Shown here in pieces: positions 20,405 to 28,194 of a stretch of DNA of 64,000 nucleotides. The position numbers and the translations under genes are program-made. The DNA lies in NCBI GenBank assembly GCA_011525665.1, contig WYAU01000075.1, positions 1 to 64,000 of the forward strand. The letters run 5' to 3'. This stretch comes from Candidatus Brocadia sp. (GTDB lineage: Bacteria > Planctomycetota > Brocadiia > Brocadiales > Brocadiaceae). The notes beneath the pieces were generated by a model that was given only the letters and a program-made list of their open reading frames with translations, did no database searches and was not told the DNA's origin. Every line of letters starts with the position of its first letter. The first letter of the stretch is position 1.

Positions 20405-21469
20405 TCATTCCTCATCCGGCCTGACTTTAGATTCCTCCGGGACGATCTCAAGAACGAGTTTTTCAGAACGTCGGATAATGTTTAGCTGCGATTCCACCCC
20501 GATCCGATGCTCGGAGAGGAGCTTGTGCAAGTCATCTACGCTCTGAACCGGCTGGTCATCAAGACCTATAATTACATCCCCTTCCCGTAAGCCGGCCCTT
20601 TGGGCAGGGCTGTTGTCCTCAACCGCAATGACCAGTACGCCACTCTCGGCCGGTAAGTTATGGAAAAGCACAAGGCGGCGGTGGAGGAAAATGCTTTGCC
20701 CTGCTACACCAATGTAACCACGGCGGATTTTCCCATCCTTGATAAGCCGTGTCGCAACGAATTTAACCGTGTCAACCGCGATGGCGAAACAGAGGCCTTG
20801 TGCACCCTGGATGATGGCGGTATTGACGCCAATGACTTCTCCACGGGAATTGACGAGCGGACCTCCTGAATTGCCGGGATTGAGTGCGGCATCGGTTTGG
20901 ATGATGCTGTCTATCAACCTCCCGGAACGTGACCGGAGTGAGCGTCCGAGTGCACTTACCACACCGGCAGTTACGGTACATTGAAAGCCATAGGGGTTGC
21001 CAATGGCAATTACGAGCTGGCCTACACGAATAGACTGTGAGTCACCTAAACGTGCATATGCCAGGTCCGGGGCCTGAATTCTGATTACTGCTAAATCTGT
21101 ATCGGGATCATCACCGATCATATCTGCAGAAAAACGACGGCCATCCGAAAGTGTCACTTCAATTTGACCAGCATTATGCACCACGTGGCTGTTGGTGAGA
21201 ATAAATCCATCCGGCGTAAAAATGAACCCCGAGCCGCTGCCAATCATCTGTTGTGACATACGCGGATGAACAGCTTGCCGTTCATTCATTAACTGACGGA
21301 CATTAATATTCACCACTGCCGGGATAACCTTCTCTGATGCACTAACGACGGCCTTTGAATAGGCATCAAGAATCTCTTCATCTGCAGGGGCAACAGCTTC
21401 AGATACCCGCGAACCATCCGGCCCGATTCCCTTGGTAGACACTGTCTGAAAAAGAGGCTCCACAATCAT
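20405..21469 (-). CDS. HtrA/DegP-like trypsin-family protease with one PDZ domain
   Basis: A 354-residue serine protease with the triad His95 (T-N-S-H-V-V), Asp125 (D-T-D-L-A-V) and Ser201 (G-N-S-G-G-P). A single PDZ domain follows at about 255-345 (A-G-L-R-E-G-D-V-I). Unlike most HtrA proteins it has no signal peptide or N-terminal membrane helix, so a cytoplasmic location is suggested. The ATG at 21469 has AAGGA only two nt away; GTG at 21463 is better spaced and equally possible. It lies downstream of the selenoprotein pair, separated by a 20-bp perfect hairpin, so it is probably a separate unit. Confidence 0.9.
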   Translation of the reverse strand: MIVEPLFQTVSTKGIGPDGSRVSEAVAPADEEILDAYSKAVVSASEKVIPAVVNINVRQLMNERQAVHPRMSQQMIGSGSGFIFTPDGFILTNSHVVHNAGQIEVTLSDGRRFSADMIGDDPDTDLAVIRIQAPDLAYARLGDSQSIRVGQLVIAIGNPYGFQCTVTAGVVSALGRSLRSRSGRLIDSIIQTDAALNPGNSGGPLVNSRGEVIGVNTAIIQGAQGLCFAIAVDTVKFVATRLIKDGKIRRGYIGVAGQSIFLHRRLVLFHNLPAESGVLVIAVEDNSPAQRAGLREGDVIIGLDDQPVQSVDDLHKLLSEHRIGVESQLNIIRRSEKLVLEIVPEESKVRPDEE

Positions 21470-21517
21470 CTTCCTTTATAATATTACCTTATAAAAGTTC
21501 TTTTTTAGTAAGTCTTA

Positions 21518-21560
21518 CCCCCCTCTGTCCCCTCCTTACGAAGGAGGGGACAGAGGGGGG
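21518..21560. repeat. 20-bp perfect hairpin, possible terminator of the selenoprotein operon
   Basis: Arms at 21518-21537 and 21541-21560 are perfectly complementary (C6-TCTGTCCCCTCCTT and its complement) around ACG. No T-run follows on the minus strand, so it is not a canonical intrinsic terminator. A shorter relative (CCCCTCCCTT-G-AAGGGAGGGG) is at 33010-33030, so this is a dispersed palindrome family. Confidence 0.7.
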
Positions 21561-21599
21561 GGGTTGATTTGGCTGCGGCATCCAGTTCCAGGCAATATG

Positions 21600-22169
21600 T
21601 TATAAAAGCCGATAGGGATGCGCACGCTTTGTCCACTCACTCTCAGGATACCTGGCCTGAAGTTGTTCGTAAGCTTCCTTAAGTCCCTTTGGATTTTTCG
21701 TGTCCTTGTATAAACACACACCTTTCAGGTAAATTGCCTCAGGTGCTGAACTACTTTTAGGAAAATCAGACAAAATCTTCTCCAGGATTGAAAGCGCCTC
21801 TTTGAATGTATTCAAGTCAAAATGGACCTTTGCAATACCCAGCAATAATGAAGGGACCAATTCTTCGGGGGAAAGAAAACCAACCGTCCTGTGGTGCTCT
21901 TTACCTTCTGTATCAAGTATTATAAGGGTCGGAGTCCACTTCAGATTAAAATCGGTGGCCAGGGGTTGAGCATCATAACGGGCACGGAGTGGAATTACCG
22001 AGCTATTAATAAATTCAGCAACATTTTTATTTGGATACGAAACTGCATCCATCTGTTGACAACCGATTCAGCCTGGATTAAAGAAATCAAGTAGCACAGG
22101 CTTTTTCTCTGATCGTGCCTTTGAGAGTGCCATGTCCATCTGCGATTCCCAGGTAATTTTGTTTTCCAT
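21600..22169 (-). CDS. Selenoprotein: thioredoxin-fold protein with UxxC motif and TPR tail
   Basis: Reading the in-frame TGA at 22070-22068 as selenocysteine gives a 189-residue protein. It runs from ATG 22169 (AAGGAGG seven nt upstream) through L-L-D-F-F-N-P-G-U34-I-G-C37-Q-Q-M. Sec34 occupies the first cysteine position of a thioredoxin CxxC. The fold continues with a W-T-P-T-L-I-I-L-D cis-Pro segment, typical of thioredoxin-like thiol reductases. A C-terminal ~75-residue TPR-like region follows. A SECIS-type hairpin starts 16 nt after the UGA. The start is 23 nt after the rhodanese stop, so the two are one operon. No signal peptide; cytoplasmic. Without Sec insertion only a 33-residue peptide would form. 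A cytoplasmic redox partner of the upstream Sec-rhodanese is the simplest inference. Confidence 0.9.
22032..22051 (-). promoter_or_regulatory. Bacterial SECIS element of the thioredoxin-like gene
   Basis: In the minus-strand mRNA a 5-bp stem UGGAU/AUCCA closes a 10-nt loop that begins with G (GCAGUUUCGU). The loop starts 21 nt after the UGA, identical to the spacing in the upstream gene and within the 16-37 nt window of bacterial SECIS elements. Confidence 0.75.
22068..22070 (-). other. UGA selenocysteine codon (Sec34)
   Basis: In-frame TGA at the first redox-active position of the thioredoxin motif, giving U-I-G-C. Coding similarity to the thioredoxin fold continues without a break on both sides. 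Confidence 0.88.
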
Positions 22170-22192
22170 AATCTTGCCTCCTTATAGTAAAG

Positions 22193-22513
22193 TTATGGTT
22201 CAATAGGATAGCCAGCCTTTTTCCATCCATTAACGCCACCACCAAGGGCCTTTGCAAGCTGGTATCCCTTCTTTATAAATTCCGCTGCCAGACCGGCAGC
22301 GCTTGCTTCTTTTGGTCAGCCGCAGTAAAAGACGATTTCCTGATCTTTTGATAATGACACTAACCGTGATTTGAATTCCTGTAGTGAAATCGCTCCCTGT
22401 AGTTTCATTTGCCTGAACGTTGCCTCGTCGTCATATGCGCAGACGAGGAGTGTTGTGCCTGATTTCACCTTTTCATAAACTTCTTGCGGAGTAACGCGTA
22501 AGGGTTCTGTCAT
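22193..22513 (-). CDS. Selenoprotein: rhodanese-like sulfurtransferase with active-site Sec
   Basis: A single-domain rhodanese of 106 residues when the TGA at 22318-22316 is read as selenocysteine. The catalytic loop then reads I-V-F-Y-C-G-U66-P-K-E-A-S-A-A, matching the Y-C-x-C-P-x-E-x-x-S-A loop of rhodaneses, with Sec in place of the sulfur-accepting cysteine. The C-terminal half, encoded after the UGA, is a complete rhodanese end (A-L-G-G-G-V-N-G-W-K-K-A-G-Y-P). ATG 22513 is preceded by GGGAGGTG. A perfect 7-bp SECIS hairpin follows the UGA. It is first in an operon with the Sec-thioredoxin and sits behind a cyclic-dinucleotide riboswitch. Sulfur or selenium transfer, or peroxide-type redox chemistry, are possible roles; the substrate is unknown. 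Confidence 0.92.
22283..22301 (-). promoter_or_regulatory. Bacterial SECIS element of the rhodanese gene
   Basis: In the minus-strand mRNA a perfect 7-bp stem CGCUGCC/GGCAGCG closes the loop GGUCU, the same loop sequence as E. coli fdhF. The loop begins 21 nt after the UGA. Stem, loop and spacing all meet the bacterial SECIS rule. Confidence 0.9.
22316..22318 (-). other. UGA selenocysteine codon (Sec66)
   Basis: In-frame TGA at the catalytic cysteine position of the rhodanese loop, between Y-C-G and P-K-E. Confidence 0.9.
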
Positions 22514-22550
22514 TAAACACCTCCCATTCTTTGCAAAAAATTAGCGGGTT

Positions 22551-22608
22551 AAAAACAAAAAAGCCTTACTGCAAAGATGTTCTGTAAAACATCTTCGGCA
22601 GTAAGGCT
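22551..22608 (-). terminator. Intrinsic terminator of the riboswitch expression platform
   Basis: On the minus strand AGCCTTACTGC (22608-22598) pairs perfectly with GCAGTAAGGCT (22572-22562), and inside it AAGATGTT pairs with AACATCTT around a short loop. TTTTTTGTTTTT follows at 22562-22551. The 5' arm is also the 3' part of the riboswitch aptamer, so the two folds exclude each other. Ligand binding should therefore favour read-through into the selenoprotein genes. Confidence 0.88.
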
Positions 22609-22713
22609 GTCTTTTTATAAGCCGTTTAAACTGTTTAAACGGCTTGTAAGATCCTTTACTTTGCGTCCCCTGATTACTCAGGATTTGCCTTTATCGGAAT
22701 GTTTTTGCTAGTA
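22593..22713 (-). ncRNA. GEMM-I cyclic-dinucleotide riboswitch (c-di-GMP-I class)
   Basis: The minus-strand RNA carries the GEMM-I hallmarks in order. These are A-A-A-G-G-C-A-A-A; then P2 CCUGA/UCAGG closed by the GNRA-type tetraloop GUAA; then the invariant G-G-G-A-C-G-C-A-A-A-G. Next come GGAUCUUA and a variable P3 hairpin with a perfect 12-bp stem (AAGCCGUUUAAA and complement, 22619-22645). The closing G-A-C-A-G-C-C-U-U-A-C-U-G-C-C-G-A-A-G follows. The aptamer 3' end overlaps the terminator. The ligand could be c-di-GMP or, if it belongs to the GEMM-Ib subclass, 3',3'-cGAMP; I do not assign which. Downstream genes are the Sec-rhodanese and Sec-thioredoxin. Confidence 0.9.
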
Positions 22714-22884
22714 CAACACTATCTGTAAAAAGCCATTCTTTTAAACCTGATATTTATATAGCATGCATTGTCACTTATCTCAAGCAAAAAACATAAAAGA
22801 AGTTAAAATTACTATTGCACTATTCCACTTTTATATGGTCAAATAAGAAATTAAAATTTTAATTTATCAATCCAGATGGACCAA

Positions 22885-22891
22885 AAGGAGG
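22885..22891 (+). promoter_or_regulatory. Shine-Dalgarno sequence that sets a CTG start
   Basis: AAGGAGG with seven nt to CTG at 22899. No ATG, GTG or TTG in the protease frame lies at a suitable distance. Confidence 0.8.
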
Positions 22892-22898
22892 TTTTGTC

Positions 22899-24158
22899 CT
22901 GAACGCGTACCTTGCTCTCATCCTTTGCCTTTACATTCTCAAAGAATCCTTTGAATACGGGATTCAGTATCTCAATCTTTGTCACATGAGAAAGTTTGGC
23001 GCAACTGTCCCGCCTGAATTTGAGGGAAAGATAGACGAATCGCTGCTGAAAAAAACAATTGACTACGAAACAGAAAAAACCCGTTTCAGCTTTATCTCGT
23101 CAATATTCAGTAATATTGTTACGATGCTGTTCTTCTTCGGTGGGCTGCTGAATATCTATAATTCATGGATTGCATCACTGCACCTGCCGTTTATCCTTTC
23201 GGGAGGGTTGTTCTTTTTGCTTTTGGCCTGTGGCACCGAATTCCTGTCTGTACCTTTCAGCCTTTACCATACCTTTAAGATAGAAAATAAATACGGATTT
23301 AACACCATGACCCCGCGACTCTGGATATCCGATTTCATAAAAGCGCTCCTGATTTCGACAATAATGATGTCCCTGGTGACATTTGCAGGGTTCTGTCTCA
23401 TTCAGTGGAGCCCCCATTACTGGTGGTTCTGGGTATGGGGTTTTCTCTTTATCTTCAGCATCTTTATTATGTACATATCCCCTTACGTCATTGAGCCCCT
23501 CTTTAATAAATTCACTCCCATTGAAGACGACTCGTTAAAAGAAAGAATCGTTCAATTAACGGCTAAGGCCGGTATTCATGCAAGCAGGATTCTCAGGATA
23601 GATGCATCAAAGAGAAGCAAACACACCAACGCCTATTTTACCGGTATTGGAAATACGAAGAGGGTCGTCTTTTACGACACCCTGCTTGAGGGCATGAACC
23701 ACAATGAAATCCTCGCCGTACTGGCGCATGAGATCGGGCACTGGAAGAAAAGGCATGTGCTGAAAATGATCACTGCATTTGAAGTGTTTTCCTTTATAGC
23801 CCTTTATCTTTCATACAAGGTTATCCAAAGCGACGCCCTTTTAACGATCTTTCACATTCATACAAATACACTCTTTTCAAAGTTTATAATCCTTGCATTC
23901 CTTGCAGATATTCTCTTGTTACCGTTTACACCCTGTGTGAGCCATTTTATGAGGAGGCATGAGAGGCAGGCAGACAGGGTTTCGTATGAACTCACGAAAG
24001 ATTCGGAGGGCATGGTAAGTGCCCTTGTAAAACTTTCAAAAGAGAATCTTACCAATCTTTATCCCCACCCTCTTTATGTTACTCTGTACTATTCACACCC
24101 GCCTATCCTGGAGAGAATCCGATATCTTAAAGGATTTTCACATAATAAATTAGGATAA
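22899..24158 (+). CDS. M48-family (Ste24-like) membrane metalloprotease, CTG start
   Basis: A zinc protease of the CAAX prenyl protease 1 type, 419 residues. H-E-I-G-H at 277-281 is the zinc motif, and E-R-Q-A-D downstream supplies the third ligand. Several transmembrane helices lie at about 1-20, 65-110, 145-200 and 290-345. The first ATG (22986) would remove most of the first helix. In-frame codons continue upstream to a CTG at 22899, which has a perfect AAGGAGG (22885-22891) seven nt away. I therefore choose the CTG start. It is transcribed away from the riboswitch operon. Prenylated substrates are not expected in bacteria, so the role is probably membrane protein quality control. Confidence 0.88.
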   Translation: MNAYLALILCLYILKESFEYGIQYLNLCHMRKFGATVPPEFEGKIDESLLKKTIDYETEKTRFSFISSIFSNIVTMLFFFGGLLNIYNSWIASLHLPFILSGGLFFLLLACGTEFLSVPFSLYHTFKIENKYGFNTMTPRLWISDFIKALLISTIMMSLVTFAGFCLIQWSPHYWWFWVWGFLFIFSIFIMYISPYVIEPLFNKFTPIEDDSLKERIVQLTAKAGIHASRILRIDASKRSKHTNAYFTGIGNTKRVVFYDTLLEGMNHNEILAVLAHEIGHWKKRHVLKMITAFEVFSFIALYLSYKVIQSDALLTIFHIHTNTLFSKFIILAFLADILLLPFTPCVSHFMRRHERQADRVSYELTKDSEGMVSALVKLSKENLTNLYPHPLYVTLYYSHPPILERIRYLKGFSHNKLG

Positions 24159-24347
24159 AATCTAGCGGGGATGAAGTGTCAGATGAAAGACTGCAAAAAT
24201 AGTCCCAAAATCCTTCGGAATTAACTATTTGACATTAAGATACTACTTTGATAGATTGAGTTTTCAAATATTTATGACTTAGAGTTTTCCCAAGCAGAAC
24301 AGAACACTTTGAAATCAACGCTTATCTCCCACTATTATTTTAATATC

Positions 24348-26051
24348 GTGAGTATAAAAAAACAATTCTGGATATATTTCTTGCTGGCCACCCTTCCCAT
24401 AGCATGCAGAACCCCTTATTATGCCGGAGTGGAAAAGAAGCCCCAAAAGGGGTATCTGAATTCGATTACCAATAAGTTTACCGGAGCGGCCACACCGGAG
24501 CAGCATAAGGCCCTGGGTATTTCCTCCTTTAAAAAAGGGATGATCGAAGATGCCCTGGAGGAATTGAAGCTGGCCGCCGAAGGGATAAAAGAAGATGGTG
24601 AATTGCGCCATTATTTGGGAAAGGCCTATTATGAAAATGACAAATTTGATGAGGCCATTGCCGAGTTGCTTGCAGCCCTATCGTACTATCAACCGGATCA
24701 AACGGCAGAAAGGGCAGATGCATACAGTGATCTTGGTCGCGCCTACAAAAAAAAGGATGCGGTTGCGGAATCCCTCTCGGCGTTGAAAGAAAGTATTGAA
24801 CTGAATCCTTCTGTCGCGGATACGAACTATAATCTGGCGCTTCTCTATTATGAAGAAGATATGCTGAACGAATGTATCACGTATCTCAAAAGGGTGATCA
24901 AACTTGATCCAAAAGAAGCCGATGCACATTTTATGCTGGGGTTAGCATATTATAAAAAGAAATCGATTGATAAGGCCATGAATGAGTTCCGGCAAACGAT
25001 TGATTTAAATCCCCGGGACGCACATGCTCACAATTATCTCGGTATACTGTATTATGAAACGGGCGATCTCGAAAACTCAATCAGTGAACACAAAGCCGCC
25101 ATCCAGATGGAGAGAAATTATGCCGAGGCTTATAATAATCTGGGAGTTGCGTTCTATGCAAAGGGTGATCTCCGTGAGGCTGCGGACGCTTTCAGAAAGG
25201 TTTTGGAATTAGAGCCAAAATTTGCAGAAGCGCATTATAATCTCGGGCTTATCTACAGCGAAGAAGGCAAGGCTGAAGATGCCATATCCTCACTGGAAAA
25301 GGCAATCAATCTTAATCCAAAAATCGCGGAGGCATACTTTAAACTGGGTGAGGTTTATACGGAAAGGGACATGTCCGAGGAGGCTTTGTCCGAGTACAGT
25401 AAGGCCATCGATCTCAAACCGGACTATGCGGAGGCATATTATAATTGTGGCGAACTCTACGCTGCCAAAGGGAAACACGACAAATCTATTGTTGCCTGGA
25501 AGAAGACCATCGAACTCAATCCCCGGAATACGGATGCCTATTTTAATCTGGGAGTGGCATATTATAACCAGAACAGGCCGGAGAAGGCCATTTCGATGTG
25601 GAACAAAGTTCTGGAAATAAGTCCGACCGATTACGATGCATTGTCCGGCCTTGCTGATGTATATGATATGCAGGGTTCCCTGGACAAGGCTATAAATACG
25701 TGGGAAAAGATCATTGAAACGCATGCTGGTCGTGCAGAAATATACTACAAATTGGGCAATGCCTATGCGAAAAAAAATATGCACACGACCGCTATTCCTT
25801 ATTGGGAAAAGGCGGTAGAAATCGATCCAAATCTTGTAAACGCCTCGTACAATCTTGGGCTTGTTTACCAAAAGATCGGCAAGGAGGATGAAGCCATTGA
25901 AGCCTTTAAAAAGGTTTTGGATATCGATGCGGATGACATCGACGCGCATAAGAATTTAGGTGCGCTTTACCAGAAGAAGGGCATGCATGTTGAGGCCGAA
26001 TCGGAGTTCGCTATCTGCAGTAAATTACAATCCGATCAGGAGATTGAATGA
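24348..26051 (+). CDS. TPR-repeat lipoprotein
   Basis: Begins with M-S-I-K-K-Q-F-W-I-Y-F-L-L-A-T-L-P-I-A-C from a GTG at 24348, a lipoprotein signal with Cys20 as the lipidated residue. An alternative TTG at 24309 would lengthen the N-region. From about residue 45 onward it consists of roughly 15 consecutive 34-residue TPRs with the usual A-x-x-x-L-G-x-x-Y and A-I-x-x-x-x-x-A-I-x-L-x-P pattern. Such proteins are scaffolds, often in envelope biogenesis or large complexes. No partner can be named. It converges on the DEAD-box helicase gene with 27 nt between stops. Confidence 0.87.
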   Translation: MSIKKQFWIYFLLATLPIACRTPYYAGVEKKPQKGYLNSITNKFTGAATPEQHKALGISSFKKGMIEDALEELKLAAEGIKEDGELRHYLGKAYYENDKFDEAIAELLAALSYYQPDQTAERADAYSDLGRAYKKKDAVAESLSALKESIELNPSVADTNYNLALLYYEEDMLNECITYLKRVIKLDPKEADAHFMLGLAYYKKKSIDKAMNEFRQTIDLNPRDAHAHNYLGILYYETGDLENSISEHKAAIQMERNYAEAYNNLGVAFYAKGDLREAADAFRKVLELEPKFAEAHYNLGLIYSEEGKAEDAISSLEKAINLNPKIAEAYFKLGEVYTERDMSEEALSEYSKAIDLKPDYAEAYYNCGELYAAKGKHDKSIVAWKKTIELNPRNTDAYFNLGVAYYNQNRPEKAISMWNKVLEISPTDYDALSGLADVYDMQGSLDKAINTWEKIIETHAGRAEIYYKLGNAYAKKNMHTTAIPYWEKAVEIDPNLVNASYNLGLVYQKIGKEDEAIEAFKKVLDIDADDIDAHKNLGALYQKKGMHVEAESEFAICSKLQSDQEIE

Positions 26052-26078
26052 TTTCCCAAATTTCTCATGCGGGAAATC

Positions 26079-27689
26079 TCATCTTTTTGCCCGTTCAACA
26101 ATGGGTCTTTTCCCACCCTTTTTCTTTTTAAAGTTATTCAGGATTAATTCTGCTTCTTCAAAAGGAACCGTTATAAAAGAGAATTTATCGAATATCTGAA
26201 TGTCTTTTATTTTTTCGCTATGGACTTCAGCTTGCTGTTTAATGAAAGTTATTAATTTCTTCGGGGTTATGCCATCGGTTTTCCCCAGCGCCACAAAGAG
26301 CCTTGTCGTTCCTTTTTTATCTATTGAGACGTCTCTGATTTCGCTATAACTGCTTTCCTCCAGTTCATCCTGAAAGGAGTACTTTAAAAGGGCTGCCAGG
26401 ACTTTTTCTGCCTCATTTCCCGTTAGCATTTCCTGTGCAAGTCTCAGATACCCGTTAGTATCTCCCGATTGCATAATATGGGCAACTTCCGCTTTTATCC
26501 TGGATTTTTTTTGATGTATCACATCCGCTATCTTTGGCAGTTTTTCTTTCCGGATATCGGTTTTTGCAATCTTTTTAATAAAAATCAGTCTTCTGTATTC
26601 ATCGGGTGTCACAAAAGTTATAGCAGTCCCTTCCTTCCCGGCCCTCCCCGTTCTTCCCACCCGATGCACATAGTATTCGGGATCCTGAGGCAGGGAGTAA
26701 TTTATAACATGTGTTAAGTTATGAATATCAATACCCCTTGCAGCAACGTCCGTTGCAATCAGGATGTTGACTCTTTTTTTTCTAAATTTATTTAAAATAA
26801 ATTCCCTCTGGTTTTGAGACATATCTCCGTGCAACGCCTCTGCATCATAGCCCCTTTCTATGAGTTTGTTTGCAATAGTATCCACATCAACCTTCGTTCT
26901 GCAAAATATCAGGCCGTAGAATTCGTGTTCGATGTCTATGATCCTGCATAATGCATCAAATTTATCTGAGGGTGCCACTTCAAAATAGATTTGATCCGTC
27001 AGATGCGTCGTGAGCTGCTCTTTTTTTACCCCGAGTATCTCATATTTTTTCATATACCTTTCCGCTATACCGATGATTTTTTGAGGCATTGTGGCGGAAA
27101 AGAGCAGTGTCCTTTTTTGCGAACCGGTATTTTTTATAATTTTTTCCACATCGTCAATAAATCCCATATTTAACATTTCATCGGCTTCGTCCAGGACTAA
27201 ATGCGATATGCTTTCCAGTTTCAAGCTTTTTCTCTCCAGATGATCCAGTATCCTTCCCGGAGTCCCCACCACAACATCCACCCCTTTTTTCAGTCTTCTC
27301 AGTTGTTCTTCTATCGACTGGCCCCCGTAGATAGGTACTATCTGCAGCTTTTTTTCTCCCTTCAGGGAGTTCAATTCTTCCGAGACCTGAATGGCCAGTT
27401 CTCGTGTTGGAACGAGAATGAGCGCCTGAATAGCCTTTGCCTTTTCTTTTACCCTTTCAAGTATGGGAAGTCCGAACGCTGCGGTCTTTCCCGTTCCTGT
27501 CTGAGCCTGCCCGATAATATCTACTTCTCCCTTCATGAGGACCGGAATGGTCTTTTGCTGGATTGGGGTAGGCTCTTCGAAGCCTTTTTTCTCTAATGCC
27601 TTTAATGTGTTTTCCGATAAACCCAGTATTCTAAATTTTTCTAATTTTTCCATAATATATTTTTCCGATTTTAATATTTTCTGACTCAT
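26079..27689 (-). CDS. deaD: DEAD-box RNA helicase, DeaD/CsdA type
   Basis: An ATP-dependent RNA unwinding enzyme of 536 residues. The Q motif (F-E-E-P-T-P-I-Q), motif I A-Q-T-G-T-G-K-T, D-E-A-D, S-A-T and H-R-V-G-R-T-G-R-A-G are all intact. The C-terminal ~75 residues form a DbpA/CsdA RNA-binding domain (I-R-D-V-S-I-D-K-K-G), followed by a basic tail. This layout is typical of helicases acting in ribosome assembly or cold adaptation. The start is uncertain: ATG 27689 or ATG 27653, neither with a clear ribosome-binding site. Confidence 0.93.
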   Translation of the reverse strand: MSQKILKSEKYIMEKLEKFRILGLSENTLKALEKKGFEEPTPIQQKTIPVLMKGEVDIIGQAQTGTGKTAAFGLPILERVKEKAKAIQALILVPTRELAIQVSEELNSLKGEKKLQIVPIYGGQSIEEQLRRLKKGVDVVVGTPGRILDHLERKSLKLESISHLVLDEADEMLNMGFIDDVEKIIKNTGSQKRTLLFSATMPQKIIGIAERYMKKYEILGVKKEQLTTHLTDQIYFEVAPSDKFDALCRIIDIEHEFYGLIFCRTKVDVDTIANKLIERGYDAEALHGDMSQNQREFILNKFRKKRVNILIATDVAARGIDIHNLTHVINYSLPQDPEYYVHRVGRTGRAGKEGTAITFVTPDEYRRLIFIKKIAKTDIRKEKLPKIADVIHQKKSRIKAEVAHIMQSGDTNGYLRLAQEMLTGNEAEKVLAALLKYSFQDELEESSYSEIRDVSIDKKGTTRLFVALGKTDGITPKKLITFIKQQAEVHSEKIKDIQIFDKFSFITVPFEEAELILNNFKKKKGGKRPIVERAKR

Positions 27690-28194
27690 TCACCACGAAT
27701 TTATTCAGTAAAATGCATGAGTATAACAAATACGTTGTACCTCTCAGCTGGGGTCGATGATGCTCTCTGTTATTGACCTTGTAGTTATAAAAGGCGGTGT
27801 GGCATGCCTGTTTACAGGAGTGAATCTAAATGAGTTTCTCTTCCCGTCCTTTATAATTTCTGGAAGAATTCCATAAAAATAAGGGGGGCTCCCGGATTTT
27901 TCTGCTGGATGCAAAGTTCTACTTTGAATTTTTCTGACCCTTGCAATCTGTTGTGGAACATGACGGAAGGCATACTGTATTTCACAGAGTTTTTGCGAAA
28001 TGCCACCTCAAGAATACACACCTTTTAAAGCTGGCTGACAGATATTGAAGTGATTATTATAGTTGAAGTTTTCCCTGATTGTCAAGGATTTAACTTGAGA
28101 AGATTTCAGGAATGGCTTATAGTGTTAGGGTAAGTTTTTGTACAAGAATATTAAAAAATACATTTTTGTCTAACGTTATCTCTTGTTGCACAGT
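27690..28194. other. Intergenic spacer, about 500 bp
   Basis: Lies between two divergent genes. I see no convincing open frame, repeat or RNA motif. It probably holds promoters for the helicase and the ABC transporter, but no box pair stands out. Confidence 0.5.

Noticed and set aside
21600-22513. Two truncated pseudogenes (UGA nonsense mutations) in the rhodanese and thioredoxin genes
   Set aside because: Both UGAs fall exactly on catalytic cysteine positions. Reading frames and domains continue intact after them, and each is followed by a SECIS-type hairpin at the same 21-nt distance.
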